From: Rhodospirillaceae bacterium | GTDB lineage: Bacteria; Pseudomonadota; Alphaproteobacteria; UBA8366 | Direction: 5' to 3' | Assembly (NCBI GenBank): GCA_002711555.1 | Contig: PARQ01000015.1 | Location: 7,075-71,074 of the forward strand | DNA length: 64,000 nucleotides | Shown: positions 45,271-53,809 of the stretch, one piece after another | How the letters are laid out: every line of letters starts with the position of its first letter | How positions within the stretch are numbered: position 1 is the stretch's first letter | Program-made: the position numbers and the translations under genes | The notes under the pieces: generated by a model | Told to the model about the DNA's origin: nothing | Databases searched by the model: none | The model's input: the letters and a program-made list of their open reading frames with translations, nothing else

Positions 45271-46353
45271 TCATATTTTTAAAAGCTTCTTAACTGTACC
45301 GCTGAGAATGGCTTCTATATCTTCGTCGCTCAATCCTTCGACACTCAGCAAATGGGCGATTGGATTGATATTGCTCATTCCGGCTGGGTAATCAGTTCCT
45401 AGGACTAGTTGCCCGGCACCGCATTCACGAATAAGGTGGTGGAGATTTTCGGTGCCAAAGACTACTGTGTCGAAATAAAGCTGATTTAGGTAGTCGCTTG
45501 GTGCTTTTTTTTCAGCACCTCGCCCTCCACGATCGCCACTGTTATGGCCGTGGTTAAAGCGACCTATATTGGAGGCTAAAAATCCGCCGCCATGGGCGGC
45601 GACGATTTTCAGTCCTGGGAACTTATCTAAAGTGCCCTCATATATTAGATGTGCTAACGCGACTGTCGTGTCGAGCGGGTTTCCGATGATATTCGATAGA
45701 AAACCTTTGCCCTTGAAACGCGGGGCACCTTCCCGGAAATGACGAGGATGGATGAAGATAGGAGCATCCAACTCTTCTGCTTTGGCCCAGAAGGGGTGAA
45801 AACGTTCATCCGACAACTCTTCGCCATCAAGCGCAGCTGTAATCATTGCCCCACGGTGTCCCATTTCCTTTACATTATATTCTAGTTGGGTCGCTGCGAG
45901 TTCGGGGTGTTGCAGTGCGACTATCGAGAGAGGCACAAAGCGGTCGGGATGCATTACGCAAATCTCTGTAATTTTTTCGTTTTGAATTTGGCACAAATCC
46001 TGGGCTAGGTTGTACTCCGCCCAATGATGATGATGAAAAACGCTAATCGACAATACTTGGATATCAACGCCCATGGCATTCATTGCGTTCAGGCGCCTTT
46101 CAACTTCCTGCCCTTTTCCCCATCCTCCTTGGCCAAACGGATCTTTGCCGCCCAACTCAGGTCTATCTTTGATTAGAGGCATGATTTCGGGAAATTGGCA
46201 ATGCGCATGCATATCGATGACAAGTTGCTTCTTACCGTTGACAGTAATTGGGCGCGGTGTCTCGGATGTCAGCGTCGATGGGTTTCTTGTAAAACACGGT
46301 GCGTTTGCACGATAGGTTAGCTCACAGCCGATACATTCAACGTTGTCGGACAT
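45271..46353 (-). CDS. ACMSD-like amidohydrolase-superfamily (de)carboxylase
   Basis: A 360-aa metal-dependent TIM-barrel protein. Metal ligands are HxH in VIDMHAHCQFPE (H49, H51), His in PIFIHPRHF, His in VAAHGGGFL and Asp in VLGTDYPAG, the aminocarboxymuconate-semialdehyde decarboxylase/resorcylate-decarboxylase pattern. An unusual Cys-containing N-terminal extension (VECIGCELTY) precedes the barrel. I chose the ATG at 46353 with AAGGGGGA upstream over 46416. It is expected to decarboxylate or hydrolyse an aromatic or unsaturated acid. It is cotranscribed with the alpha/beta hydrolase. Confidence 0.86.
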   Translation of the reverse strand: MSDNVECIGCELTYRANAPCFTRNPSTLTSETPRPITVNGKKQLVIDMHAHCQFPEIMPLIKDRPELGGKDPFGQGGWGKGQEVERRLNAMNAMGVDIQVLSISVFHHHHWAEYNLAQDLCQIQNEKITEICVMHPDRFVPLSIVALQHPELAATQLEYNVKEMGHRGAMITAALDGEELSDERFHPFWAKAEELDAPIFIHPRHFREGAPRFKGKGFLSNIIGNPLDTTVALAHLIYEGTLDKFPGLKIVAAHGGGFLASNIGRFNHGHNSGDRGGRGAEKKAPSDYLNQLYFDTVVFGTENLHHLIRECGAGQLVLGTDYPAGMSNINPIAHLLSVEGLSDEDIEAILSGTVKKLLKI

Positions 46354-46433
46354 GAATGTTCCCCCTTTGTCTAATTCCCTATTGAGCAAGCTAGCTGAGC
46401 TCTTACAGAGGCGCAAGCCGTGCGGTCTCGAAT

Positions 46434-47840
46434 TTATTCGCTAACAGCCTCGATTTGTTTTTTCAGCTCAATGTACTCTTTGGAGTTTTCTGGGAGCTTA
46501 CGGAGTGCTTTCATCATGAGATCTTTCCCGATGCCAATGCGACCCGCTGAGGCTTCTGCGCGGCCCAAAAGAAATAGTGCTTCAAGATTGTCTGGGTCAA
46601 CTGCCAGAACTTGACGCATCACTGCGACAGATTCTTTGGTCTGTTTGTTTTCCGAAACCCTCCGTAACGTGCGTCCATAATGCAGGAGGATTTCTACGTT
46701 CTTTGGCGCAAGTTGAGCTGCCCTCCGTAAAGAAGCCTCCTCTTTGGAAACTTCTCCTAACATTCGATATGCGTTTGCAGCTTTTACCCAGCTATCCAAA
46801 TCATCTTGATTTTTACGAAGCTTTTGTTCTAGCCGTCCCACCATATACCTAACCAACTGGTTCTGGTCCGCCTTGGATACTAGAGTGGCGGCGCCAAAAT
46901 CTTGCTTCGTTATCCACCATGCAGGTGAACTCTTTAATAATTCTCCAATTAAATGCCCTGCTTGAGCGGATAGTATTGGTTTCAGCCCAATCTTTTCCGC
47001 AATAGTATCTGCAGAGTATAATAGTATCGGTAGATATGGTGCATCAATAGGGCTCTCGTCGATCAAGGTTTGTATTGCTGTATAAGCCTTGGGCTCATTC
47101 CCGTCGGCTGCATCGGCTAAGGCTAGGTAGTAGCGCGCTCTTGGTTCGGCGGGCTCTTTTTCTAAAACGGACAAAAATGTGGATCGAACATTTGGTGTAA
47201 ATCTTTTGCCAGCAGCGAAATAAAAAGTTTCCCCATAAATAGAATGAGCTTCTATATCTCGACTATCAATGTTAACAGCCCTCTCTGCGGAAAGCACAGC
47301 TTTTTCGTACTTCCCAAGATTTATGTAATAGCGTGCCAGCATTGCCCAGCCGCGAGCATTTTTTGATTCAACTTGTAACTGCTGCAGTAAGCTTTGGGCC
47401 ATAACCTCGAAATTATTCGAATTAGCGGACCCTGCCTGGGTCTCATCCTTTGGGTGCATGATAAATCTCTGATCAACTAGGTTAGGCTGACCAACGGCAA
47501 TATAAAGTCCGAATGAAACTACAGGAACGAGGATTACAGTAGTAACGAGGATTATATCTCTCAGTTTTTTTGAAAAGCGAGCTGCTATGTCATTTTCGAC
47601 GACCCTGGCAGAAGCTAGAAGTCGGCGCGCGATATGAGTTCGGCCAACTTTTGCTTCAGTGTCGCTTAACTTACCTTCCTTATGATCATGCTCAAGCTTG
47701 TTGAGCTGTGCCGTATAAACTTCCTTATCATCTCGGGGAAAATCGCTTCTTCCTGAATTAACCCTCAAGAGTGGCCACAGTAAAGCGCCAAGGCCAATCC
47801 CTAGGAGTATCGATGCAAATAACCAGAAAATCTTTGTCAG
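46434..47840 (-). CDS. ccmI: CcmI (CycH), cytochrome c maturation TPR protein; likely non-ATG start
   Basis: CcmI captures apocytochrome c for the CcmFH heme-ligation complex. The N-terminal part has the family segment VYTAQLNKLEHDHKEGKL and RRLLASAR, a second membrane helix (VTTVILVPVVSFGLYIAV) and a long periplasmic TPR region. Starting at the TTG at 47768 would remove the first helix. The open frame runs 24 codons further, encoding FWLFASILLGIGLGALLWPL, the expected first helix, back to a CTG at 47840 that overlaps the ccmH stop by 4 nt (CTGA). There is no ATG, GTG or TTG between the in-frame stop and 47768, so CTG initiation or a base error is implied. Last gene of the ccm operon. Confidence 0.88.
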   Translation of the reverse strand: MTKIFWLFASILLGIGLGALLWPLLRVNSGRSDFPRDDKEVYTAQLNKLEHDHKEGKLSDTEAKVGRTHIARRLLASARVVENDIAARFSKKLRDIILVTTVILVPVVSFGLYIAVGQPNLVDQRFIMHPKDETQAGSANSNNFEVMAQSLLQQLQVESKNARGWAMLARYYINLGKYEKAVLSAERAVNIDSRDIEAHSIYGETFYFAAGKRFTPNVRSTFLSVLEKEPAEPRARYYLALADAADGNEPKAYTAIQTLIDESPIDAPYLPILLYSADTIAEKIGLKPILSAQAGHLIGELLKSSPAWWITKQDFGAATLVSKADQNQLVRYMVGRLEQKLRKNQDDLDSWVKAANAYRMLGEVSKEEASLRRAAQLAPKNVEILLHYGRTLRRVSENKQTKESVAVMRQVLAVDPDNLEALFLLGRAEASAGRIGIGKDLMMKALRKLPENSKEYIELKKQIEAVSE

Positions 47841-48307
47841 CCTCTGTTATTAATAAGTTCTGAAATCCGTTTCTCTTCATCTTCACTCAAAACAAGTGAA
47901 CGTTGTATGGAGTCTCTTTGAGAATGGCGCCGGAAAAATATAAATATACCAATGATGCCCGCCAATAAGATTATGATTGGTCCAAACCACAGGATGTAGG
48001 TGTCGCTGGCGATGCGAGGGCGTAGTAATACGAATTCGCCATACCTGGTTACAAGGTAATTCCTTATATCCTCATCAGAGGCGCCTTCTTTTAATTTTTT
48101 GCGCACTAGCTTACGAAGATCTTTGGCCAGGTCGGCATCGGAGTCATCGATTGATTGATTCTGACAAACAAGACATCGAATATCTACAGATAAGGCCCTA
48201 GCACGAGTTTCAAGACGTGGATCCTCTAGTAACTCATTAGGCTCAACCGTCTGAGCGGATGTGGTAAACAGCATCATTAGCACTAAGGGAAGCAGAAAGG
48301 GTTTCAT
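47837..48307 (-). CDS. ccmH: CcmH (CycL), apocytochrome c thiol oxidoreductase
   Basis: A 156-aa membrane-anchored protein with a signal sequence (FLLPLVLMMLFTTSAQT), the redox motif RCLVCQNQS (C45, C48), a three-helix bundle (LAKDLRKLVRKKLKEG, LVTRYGEFVLLRP) and a C-terminal transmembrane helix (FGPIIILLAGIIGIFIF). It reduces and holds the CXXCH motif of apocytochrome c together with CcmG and CcmI. The ATG at 48307 overlaps the ccmG stop by one base (TAATG); the longer frame to 48358 lies inside ccmG and is not used. Confidence 0.95.
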   Translation of the reverse strand: MKPFLLPLVLMMLFTTSAQTVEPNELLEDPRLETRARALSVDIRCLVCQNQSIDDSDADLAKDLRKLVRKKLKEGASDEDIRNYLVTRYGEFVLLRPRIASDTYILWFGPIIILLAGIIGIFIFFRRHSQRDSIQRSLVLSEDEEKRISELINNRG

Positions 48308-48843
48308 TATTTTTCTGCCTGTATTTTTTCCACTAAAGGAAATATTTGCGATTGCCATAATCTTGGGAAAATAGGGCCAACATGCTTAAACCTAATCCGA
48401 CCCTTTTTGTCGACTATGTAGGTTTCAGGTGCGCCGTAAACTCCCCATTCTATGCCAAAGACATTCAGAGGGTCGTAACCGATCCTGATGTAAGGATTCC
48501 CGTGTTTCTCCAGCCAATGGATTGCACTTTCTCGTTTGTCTTTCCACGCAACCCCGTAGATCGGTATCGAAGTCTTATTATGAATTTGCATCCAAATAGG
48601 ATGCTCAGCAAGACAAGGTACGCACCATGACGCAAAAACATTTACAATTGATATTTTCCCTTTGAAATCACGCTCAGTGATACCTTCTTCTCCAGGCATT
48701 AATGACGGCAAATCAAACGTTGGAGCTGGCTTTCCAATTAGTGCAGACGGTATTAATCCTGGATCTTTTGTAAGTCCTAGTCCGAAGTATGCTGCGAGCA
48801 AAATAAAAGTGGACAATGGCAATAGAAATAATAACTGGCGCAT
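48307..48843 (-). CDS. ccmG: CcmG/DsbE, periplasmic thiol-disulfide oxidoreductase
   Basis: A 178-aa thioredoxin-fold protein anchored by an N-terminal helix. The active site is FASWCVPCLAEHP (C74, C77), and the family-specific GVAWKDKRESA and the cis-Pro region GVYGAPETYIVDKKG are present. It supplies reducing equivalents to apocytochrome c or CcmH. It lies 8 nt after ccmF and overlaps ccmH by one base. Confidence 0.95.
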   Translation of the reverse strand: MRQLLFLLPLSTFILLAAYFGLGLTKDPGLIPSALIGKPAPTFDLPSLMPGEEGITERDFKGKISIVNVFASWCVPCLAEHPIWMQIHNKTSIPIYGVAWKDKRESAIHWLEKHGNPYIRIGYDPLNVFGIEWGVYGAPETYIVDKKGRIRFKHVGPIFPRLWQSQIFPLVEKIQAEK

Positions 48844-48851
48844 ATGGCTAC

Positions 48852-50831
48852 CTACTCTACTGGTGATGGTCCAGCAATCTTTCGACGCTCTGGGATTCCG
48901 ATCCGAAAGCGCCGATCTGTAAGTGAAAAGAGCCCTCCCAATACCATTATAAGGACGCCCATCCAGATCCAGCTCACTAAAGGCATAAGGTAGATGCGAA
49001 CGGTTTGGCCGTTTTTTCCGTCATTAGTGCCGATCACGATATACAAATCTTCAAGCCAGCCATTTTTTATTCCGGCCTCGGTTGTTTCTTGTTGGGAAAC
49101 TGGATATCGGCGTTTTTCTGCTGTCATGTTGAATTTTTCTTTATCTTTATGTTGCACGGTAAAAATGGCTTGTCGTGCAATATAATTAGGCCCTTTTTGA
49201 TCTCGCACTCCATTGAATGTGATCTTATAATTTGCTATTTCAGTTGTTTCAGATGTCTGCATCAAAATGATCTTCTCTTCTTTCCAAAAGGATAAACCAG
49301 TCGCGCCTATTATAAATACCGCGAGGCCGAAATGCGCTAGAGACATGCCCCACGAACTTCGCGGAACTCTCATCAAGCGCCGCCAACTTTCTGTGGATGA
49401 CCTCTGGCCCAAGCCAATTTTTTTGGCTAATTCTGTAATCACGCCGCCAGCAAGCCAAACCGCTAGGAATATTCCGAGTGCTGCCCAAACACTGTTCTGC
49501 CCTGCTGTCCATGCCACAAAAATAAATACGGTTATTGCTGTTAAAGCTGTAGCCTTTAATCGGGACAAGGCTCCAGCAATATCTCCTCGTTTCCATCCAA
49601 GTAAAGGCCCTACTGCTAGTGCAGCCACTAATGGTGCCATAAGAGGAACAAATGTCGCATTAAAATAAGGAGGGCCAACAGAGATTTTTGAGCCATTAAA
49701 AACCTCAAGCACAAGTGGATAAATCGTGCCCAGAAATACCGTTGCAGCTGCTGTCGTAAGCAACAAATTGTTGAGCAATACCCCTCCCTCGCGGCTTATT
49801 GGTTGAAATAATTTACCACCTTTAAGGTATGGAGCTCTCCAAGCGTAAAGAGCAAGACCGCCACCAATCGCGAGGCACAAAATACCGAGAATAAATACAC
49901 CACGATCAGGGTCTGTGGCAAAAGTGTGGACAGACGTCAGAACACCGGAGCGCACCAGGAAGGTACCTATCAAGCTTAGGGCAAAAGTAAGTATAGATAA
50001 CAAAATTGTCCAACTTTTGAGGCTGTCGCGTTTCTCAACCACTATTGAACTGTGCAAAAGCGCAGTGCCGATTAGCCAAGGCATCAAGGAAGCATTCTCT
50101 ACCGGGTCCCAGTACCACCACCCGCCCCATCCAAGTTCGTAATAAGCCCACCAGCTTCCAAGCGCAATGCCGCCGGTGAGGAATGACCAAGCTAAAAGTG
50201 TCCAAGGACGCACCCACCTTGCCCAGGATGCATCTATATTACCCTCAATCAGAGCTGCGATAGCGAAAGAGAATGCAACCGAAAATCCTACATAGCCCAC
50301 ATACAAAATGGGGGGATGTAGCGCAAGGCCAGGGTCTTGAAGAAGTGGGTTAAGGCCCTGACCATCCACTGGTGCAGGAATAATACGCTCAAAAGGATTT
50401 GAGGTTGCTAAAATAAAGGCAAGAAATGCGATACCAATAAGTGCTTGAACGCCAAGAACTCGAGCACGTAAGGTCGAAGGCAGGTTATCGCCAAATCTAG
50501 CAACCGCAGCGCCAAACAGTGCTAAAACCAGAACCCAGAGTAGCATAGACCCCTCGTGATTACCCCACACCCCGGAAATTTTGTAGATCAACGGTTTTAA
50601 TGTGTGTGAATTTTCAAAGACATTTCGAACTGAGAAATCACTGATCACGTATGCGTAGGTTAATGCTGCAAAAGCTAGGGTAGTAAATAAAAATTGCACT
50701 TGTGCCGCGATTTTAGCGGCGTTAATCCAATCAATCCGTTGGGCTGTCGCACCAGCGAAGCCGAAAGCAGCCTGTGTTATTGAAAAAACAAACGCAAGAA
50801 TTAGCGTAAAATGTCCTAATTCTACTATCAT
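48852..50831 (-). CDS. ccmF: CcmF, cytochrome c heme lyase subunit
   Basis: A 659-aa polytopic membrane protein that ligates heme to apocytochrome c with CcmH and CcmI. The tryptophan-rich WWD motif is GWGGWWYWDPVENASLMPWL. Heme-ligand His contexts are visible in GVWGNHEGSMLLW, LHPPILYVGYVG and SVHTFATDPDRG. About fifteen hydrophobic helices and the C-terminal periplasmic domain (ERRRYPVSQQ-like segment at about 575-582) fit the family. The start overlaps the ccmE stop by 4 nt. Confidence 0.96.
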   Translation of the reverse strand: MIVELGHFTLILAFVFSITQAAFGFAGATAQRIDWINAAKIAAQVQFLFTTLAFAALTYAYVISDFSVRNVFENSHTLKPLIYKISGVWGNHEGSMLLWVLVLALFGAAVARFGDNLPSTLRARVLGVQALIGIAFLAFILATSNPFERIIPAPVDGQGLNPLLQDPGLALHPPILYVGYVGFSVAFSFAIAALIEGNIDASWARWVRPWTLLAWSFLTGGIALGSWWAYYELGWGGWWYWDPVENASLMPWLIGTALLHSSIVVEKRDSLKSWTILLSILTFALSLIGTFLVRSGVLTSVHTFATDPDRGVFILGILCLAIGGGLALYAWRAPYLKGGKLFQPISREGGVLLNNLLLTTAAATVFLGTIYPLVLEVFNGSKISVGPPYFNATFVPLMAPLVAALAVGPLLGWKRGDIAGALSRLKATALTAITVFIFVAWTAGQNSVWAALGIFLAVWLAGGVITELAKKIGLGQRSSTESWRRLMRVPRSSWGMSLAHFGLAVFIIGATGLSFWKEEKIILMQTSETTEIANYKITFNGVRDQKGPNYIARQAIFTVQHKDKEKFNMTAEKRRYPVSQQETTEAGIKNGWLEDLYIVIGTNDGKNGQTVRIYLMPLVSWIWMGVLIMVLGGLFSLTDRRFRIGIPERRKIAGPSPVE

Positions 50832-51328
50832 TTAGGTTCCCCTGGGCTCCTGCTTGATCCAGCATTTTGACTCCAGTGTCCTGATTTTTTAAGAGCGTCA
50901 GCGACCTCACGAGGCATATATTTTTCATCGTGTTTGGCTAACACTTCCTCAGCTATGAATAACCTCTCATTTTTTAGCCGGCCCTCGGCTATTACCCCTT
51001 GTCCTTCACGAAAAAGATCTGGAAGAATTCCATTAAATATAGCTGTAATCTTATTTTTCCCATCAGTAACAATAAATTCGTGGGCTTTTTCGCTCTTGGC
51101 TGTCTTCCAGCTACCCAATTCAACGAGCCCACCGACCCGGATACGCTGTTCCGGCGAAATAGTCCGTTCCCTCAGATCGCTTGGGCTATAAAAGAAAATG
51201 ATGCTATCTTCAAGTGCGTTCAATACAAGAGCTGTGGCTAGCCCAAGCATCGTTAGTCCAAGAAGCAGTGTGTAAAATCTTTGGCTCTTTTGTCGACGAG
51301 TGCGTTTGAGGCCAAGCGAATTAGTCAT
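50828..51328 (-). CDS. ccmE: CcmE, periplasmic heme chaperone
   Basis: A 166-aa heme chaperone with an N-terminal anchor (TLLLGLTMLGLATALVL) and an OB-fold domain. The covalent heme-binding His is H133 in VLAKHDEKYMP, with the conserved Tyr at 137. The conserved IRVGGLVE and FREGQGVIAEGRL strands are present. Both a GTG (51331) and an ATG (51328) are possible starts within the end of ccmD; I use the ATG. Confidence 0.95.
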   Translation of the reverse strand: MTNSLGLKRTRRQKSQRFYTLLLGLTMLGLATALVLNALEDSIIFFYSPSDLRERTISPEQRIRVGGLVELGSWKTAKSEKAHEFIVTDGKNKITAIFNGILPDLFREGQGVIAEGRLKNERLFIAEEVLAKHDEKYMPREVADALKKSGHWSQNAGSSRSPGEPK

Positions 51329-51500
51329 CACCGTTGCCTCGCCGCATTGACTTAAGACGAAGAAGCAAAGCCTCTCGTTTTTTTAGCACACGGCGTGATT
51401 GTGCTAATAACCCAACTAAGATCAATGTGGCCAGCAAATACGCAGCCCAAATGAAGGAGCCATACCCCCCCATTCCCAAATAGGCTTCAACCTCTGCCAT
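51321..51500 (-). CDS. ccmD: CcmD, small membrane adaptor of heme export
   Basis: A 59-aa gene read directly from the minus strand: ATG at 51500, stop TAA at 51321-51323. The product starts MAEVEAYLGMGGYGSFIWAA, has one transmembrane helix (AAYLLATLILVGLLAQ) and a basic cytoplasmic tail (RRVLKKREALLLRLK). This GGY-F-W plus helix plus basic-tail pattern is characteristic of CcmD, which releases holo-CcmE from CcmABC. It overlaps ccmC by 14 nt and ccmE by 8 nt. Confidence 0.92.
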   Translation of the reverse strand: MAEVEAYLGMGGYGSFIWAAYLLATLILVGLLAQSRRVLKKREALLLRLKSMRRGNGDD

Positions 51501-52224
51501 CAGCTATATTTCCATGCAGACTGCGTTGAATATTTCGTACTCGGGTAGCAAGTAACTCGCTTTTTATTCGAGTGAGAAGGGTGGTGAGGAGGAACATTTT
51601 AAAAGCTATAGCCATAATGATAAGTGGCCAAAGCATATCGGGATGTATGGCGGGGCCGTCTAGACGAAATACGCTGGCGGGTTGGTGAAGTGTGTTCCAC
51701 CAATCTACCGAATACTTAATTATGGGTAGATTGACTGCGCCGACTAACGCAAGCAAAGATGCTGCTTTACCTCCCCTCTCTGTATCGTCGAAGGCATTCA
51801 TAAGTGCAATATAACCAAGATACAAAAAGAGCAATATAAGGACCGAGGTCAACCGCGCATCCCATACCCACCATGTTCCCCACATAGGTTTTCCCCACAA
51901 TGAACCAGTCGCTAGGCATATCACCGTAAAGGAGGCCCCTATGGGAGCTGCAGCCTTTGCACTCAAAAGTGCTAGTGGATGCTTCCAGATCAATACAGCA
52001 GCAGACGAAAGCGCCATGAATGCGTATGTAAAAAGTGCCATCCACGCGGCTGGTACATGTATATACATTATCCGAACCATTTCGCTCTGTTGGTAATCTG
52101 CGGGAGACTTGAGAAGAGCCAGGTATAGCCCGATTACAAATGCCGCGACCATTATTCCGCCCGCCCACGGAAAAATGGTGTCGGCAATCCTAATAAATCG
52201 ACTAGGGTTTGCATAACGGTGCAT
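51487..52224 (-). CDS. ccmC: CcmC, heme-presenting membrane protein
   Basis: A 245-aa six-helix protein that attaches heme to CcmE. The WWD signature is MWGTWWVWDARLTSVL, with heme-ligand His in MYIHVPAAWMA and the later TLHQPASV. The ATG at 52224 has AAGGA about ten bases upstream and gives the normal family N-terminus (HRYANPSRF); the frame extends to 52278 with extra non-homologous residues. The 3' end overlaps ccmD by 14 nt. Confidence 0.95.
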   Translation of the reverse strand: MHRYANPSRFIRIADTIFPWAGGIMVAAFVIGLYLALLKSPADYQQSEMVRIMYIHVPAAWMALFTYAFMALSSAAVLIWKHPLALLSAKAAAPIGASFTVICLATGSLWGKPMWGTWWVWDARLTSVLILLFLYLGYIALMNAFDDTERGGKAASLLALVGAVNLPIIKYSVDWWNTLHQPASVFRLDGPAIHPDMLWPLIIMAIAFKMFLLTTLLTRIKSELLATRVRNIQRSLHGNIADGRG

Positions 52225-52306
52225 TAAAATATTATCCTTGCTCGTATACATATATAGGGCGTGTTTTGGCTTACCCAATCAAAAAAACTGTGACTATTAG
52301 TCCTAT

Positions 52307-52972
52307 TCATTCAAGTGCCTGCCGCAACGCTATCGTTGAAGCTATTGTACATAACGGCAGAGCTGCTGCGAAAATAGCCCCCAACAGCATAAGGTGGGGT
52401 TTTGGAGAGTGTGTTAATAGTACCGCATCGATAGCTGAAACGGCGAATATTAGTACGGGAATATAAAGTGGAAGAACAAGAACTGATATTAAAACTCCAC
52501 TTCGCCGGGCACCGACAGTGAGACTCGCTCCCACTGCACCTATTAGACTGAGGCTTGGTGTGGCTAACACCATAGCAAGCATCAGGGCGAGAAAAGCTTG
52601 TACTGGTAAATTCAGTAACAATGCTAAAAATGGCGTAACTAAAATCAACGGAAGTCCCGTGGTTATCCAATGTGCCGCAATTTTTGCGAACACTTGAATG
52701 GCAAGATCGTTTGGACTGACGGCCATAAGTTCTAGCGAACCATCTTCGTAATCTGAACGGAAAAGCCCTTCAAGAGACAATATTGCAGCTAGTAATGCAG
52801 CGACACACAAAAGTCCCGGCGCAAGTGATGCAAGTGTTTGGGGGTCTGGACCAAGGCCTAACGGGAAAAGGACTATTGCGATAATGTAAAAAGATAACAC
52901 CGTAACTCCATCGCTGCTTTGTCGCACGGCTAAACGAAGGTCTCTGACCAATAACGCCAAGAACACACTCAT
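52307..52972 (-). CDS. ccmB: CcmB, heme exporter permease subunit
   Basis: A 221-aa membrane protein with six helices. N-terminal LALLVRDLRLAVRQSSD and the FFIIAIVLFPLGLGPD-like segment (here FYIIAIVLFPLGLGPD), LEGLFRSDYEDGSLELM and VLVLPLYIPVLIF are CcmB signatures. With CcmA it forms the ABC module that drives release of heme-loaded CcmE. The ATG overlaps the ccmA stop (ATGA). An 82-nt gap follows before ccmC. Confidence 0.95.
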   Translation of the reverse strand: MSVFLALLVRDLRLAVRQSSDGVTVLSFYIIAIVLFPLGLGPDPQTLASLAPGLLCVAALLAAILSLEGLFRSDYEDGSLELMAVSPNDLAIQVFAKIAAHWITTGLPLILVTPFLALLLNLPVQAFLALMLAMVLATPSLSLIGAVGASLTVGARRSGVLISVLVLPLYIPVLIFAVSAIDAVLLTHSPKPHLMLLGAIFAAALPLCTIASTIALRQALE

Positions 52973-53619
52973 TTGAGATCAGCATTTGAAGAGAGGTTTA
53001 AGGTGTGTGTATTTGTCAGATTTGATGGCCCGTGTATTGACATTACCACCATGCCACCAGCCATTTGATGCTCCGACACGATGTCCTCTAGAGCACGCCG
53101 AGAGCTGTCATCAAGTCCATTAGCTGGTTCATCCAATAACCACAAAGATGCACTGTTTGCTAACAGACGTGCGAGGGCTAATCTTCGAGATTCACCGGAA
53201 GATAAAAGCCGGGCTGGAAGGTCCGCTAGGTGGACCATGTCGAATGCTATCAAGGCGCGCTCTAGGGCTTTTTTTTCTTCCTGTCTGACTGATAAACCAT
53301 CACTTCTTAACTTTTGCCAAACCGTAAGATTTTCTCTAACGGTGAGTGCAGGTTTTACCGCATCAAAATGTCCTAAATAATGAATGCGATCTCTATGAAA
53401 AATAGGGTCTTGCGCGATATTTTGTTTATTCCAAACTAATTCCCCCTCCATTGGAGTACTCAGGCCAGCCATCATTCGTAATAAACTCGACTTGCCGCTT
53501 CCATTTGGACCACGCAGTATCAATGCACCCCCGTTTTGAAGAGAGAATGAAAGTCCTTTGAAAACACATTTTCCCCCTCGATCACAGGAGATATTTTTTG
53601 CTTGAAAATAGTCGGTCAT
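52969..53619 (-). CDS. ccmA: CcmA, heme exporter ATP-binding subunit
   Basis: A 216-aa ABC ATPase and first gene of the ccm operon. Walker A is RGPNGSGKSSLLRMMAGL, the signature LSSGESRRLALARLL (the SSG variant usual in CcmA), and Walker B WLLDEPANGLD. I use the ATG at 53619; a TTG at 53640 would add 7 residues. The operon promoter should lie in the AT-rich 60 bp upstream, but I could not define its boxes. Confidence 0.95.
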   Translation of the reverse strand: MTDYFQAKNISCDRGGKCVFKGLSFSLQNGGALILRGPNGSGKSSLLRMMAGLSTPMEGELVWNKQNIAQDPIFHRDRIHYLGHFDAVKPALTVRENLTVWQKLRSDGLSVRQEEKKALERALIAFDMVHLADLPARLLSSGESRRLALARLLANSASLWLLDEPANGLDDSSRRALEDIVSEHQMAGGMVVMSIHGPSNLTNTHTLNLSSNADLK

Positions 53620-53701
53620 AAGAAAAACTTCAGGGTTCAAACAATCTCAAATGTATAGCATAGACGTAATTCGTTTTGTTTATTTGTATGATTATTTATA
53701 C

Positions 53702-53735
53702 AAAAAGACGACTGCCGAGGGTGGCCGGCAGCCGC
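53702..53735 (-). terminator. Rho-independent terminator after the dioxygenase gene
   Basis: On the minus strand, GCGGCTGCCG (53735-53726) pairs over 10 bp, including two G-U pairs, with CGGCAGTCGT (53717-53708). A T run follows at 53706-53702. It lies about 170 nt beyond the stop of the TauD-type gene and just before the ccmA promoter region, so it insulates the ccm operon. Confidence 0.65.
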
Positions 53736-53745
53736 CTAGTTTTTG

Positions 53746-53809
53746 GAACGACCCATGTCGTTCTTTGAGGCCAAACGTACACAGCCCCGACTGAGAGGGG
53801 ATATCTCAG
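53746..53809. other. Two further hairpins in the ccmA-dioxygenase gap
   Basis: GAACGAC (53746-53752) and GTCGTTC (53757-53763) form a perfect 7-bp stem with a CCAT loop followed by TTT. CTGAGA (53791-53796) and TCTCAG (53804-53809) form a second stem, which competes with a CCCC/GGGG pairing at 53785-53800. Together with the adjacent terminator this makes an unusually structured 265-bp gap; a small RNA or an mRNA 3' structure is possible. Confidence 0.45.

Noticed and set aside
49267..49668. 133-codon open frame antisense to ccmF
   Set aside because: A shadow of the hydrophobic ccmF coding sequence; no recognisable domain.
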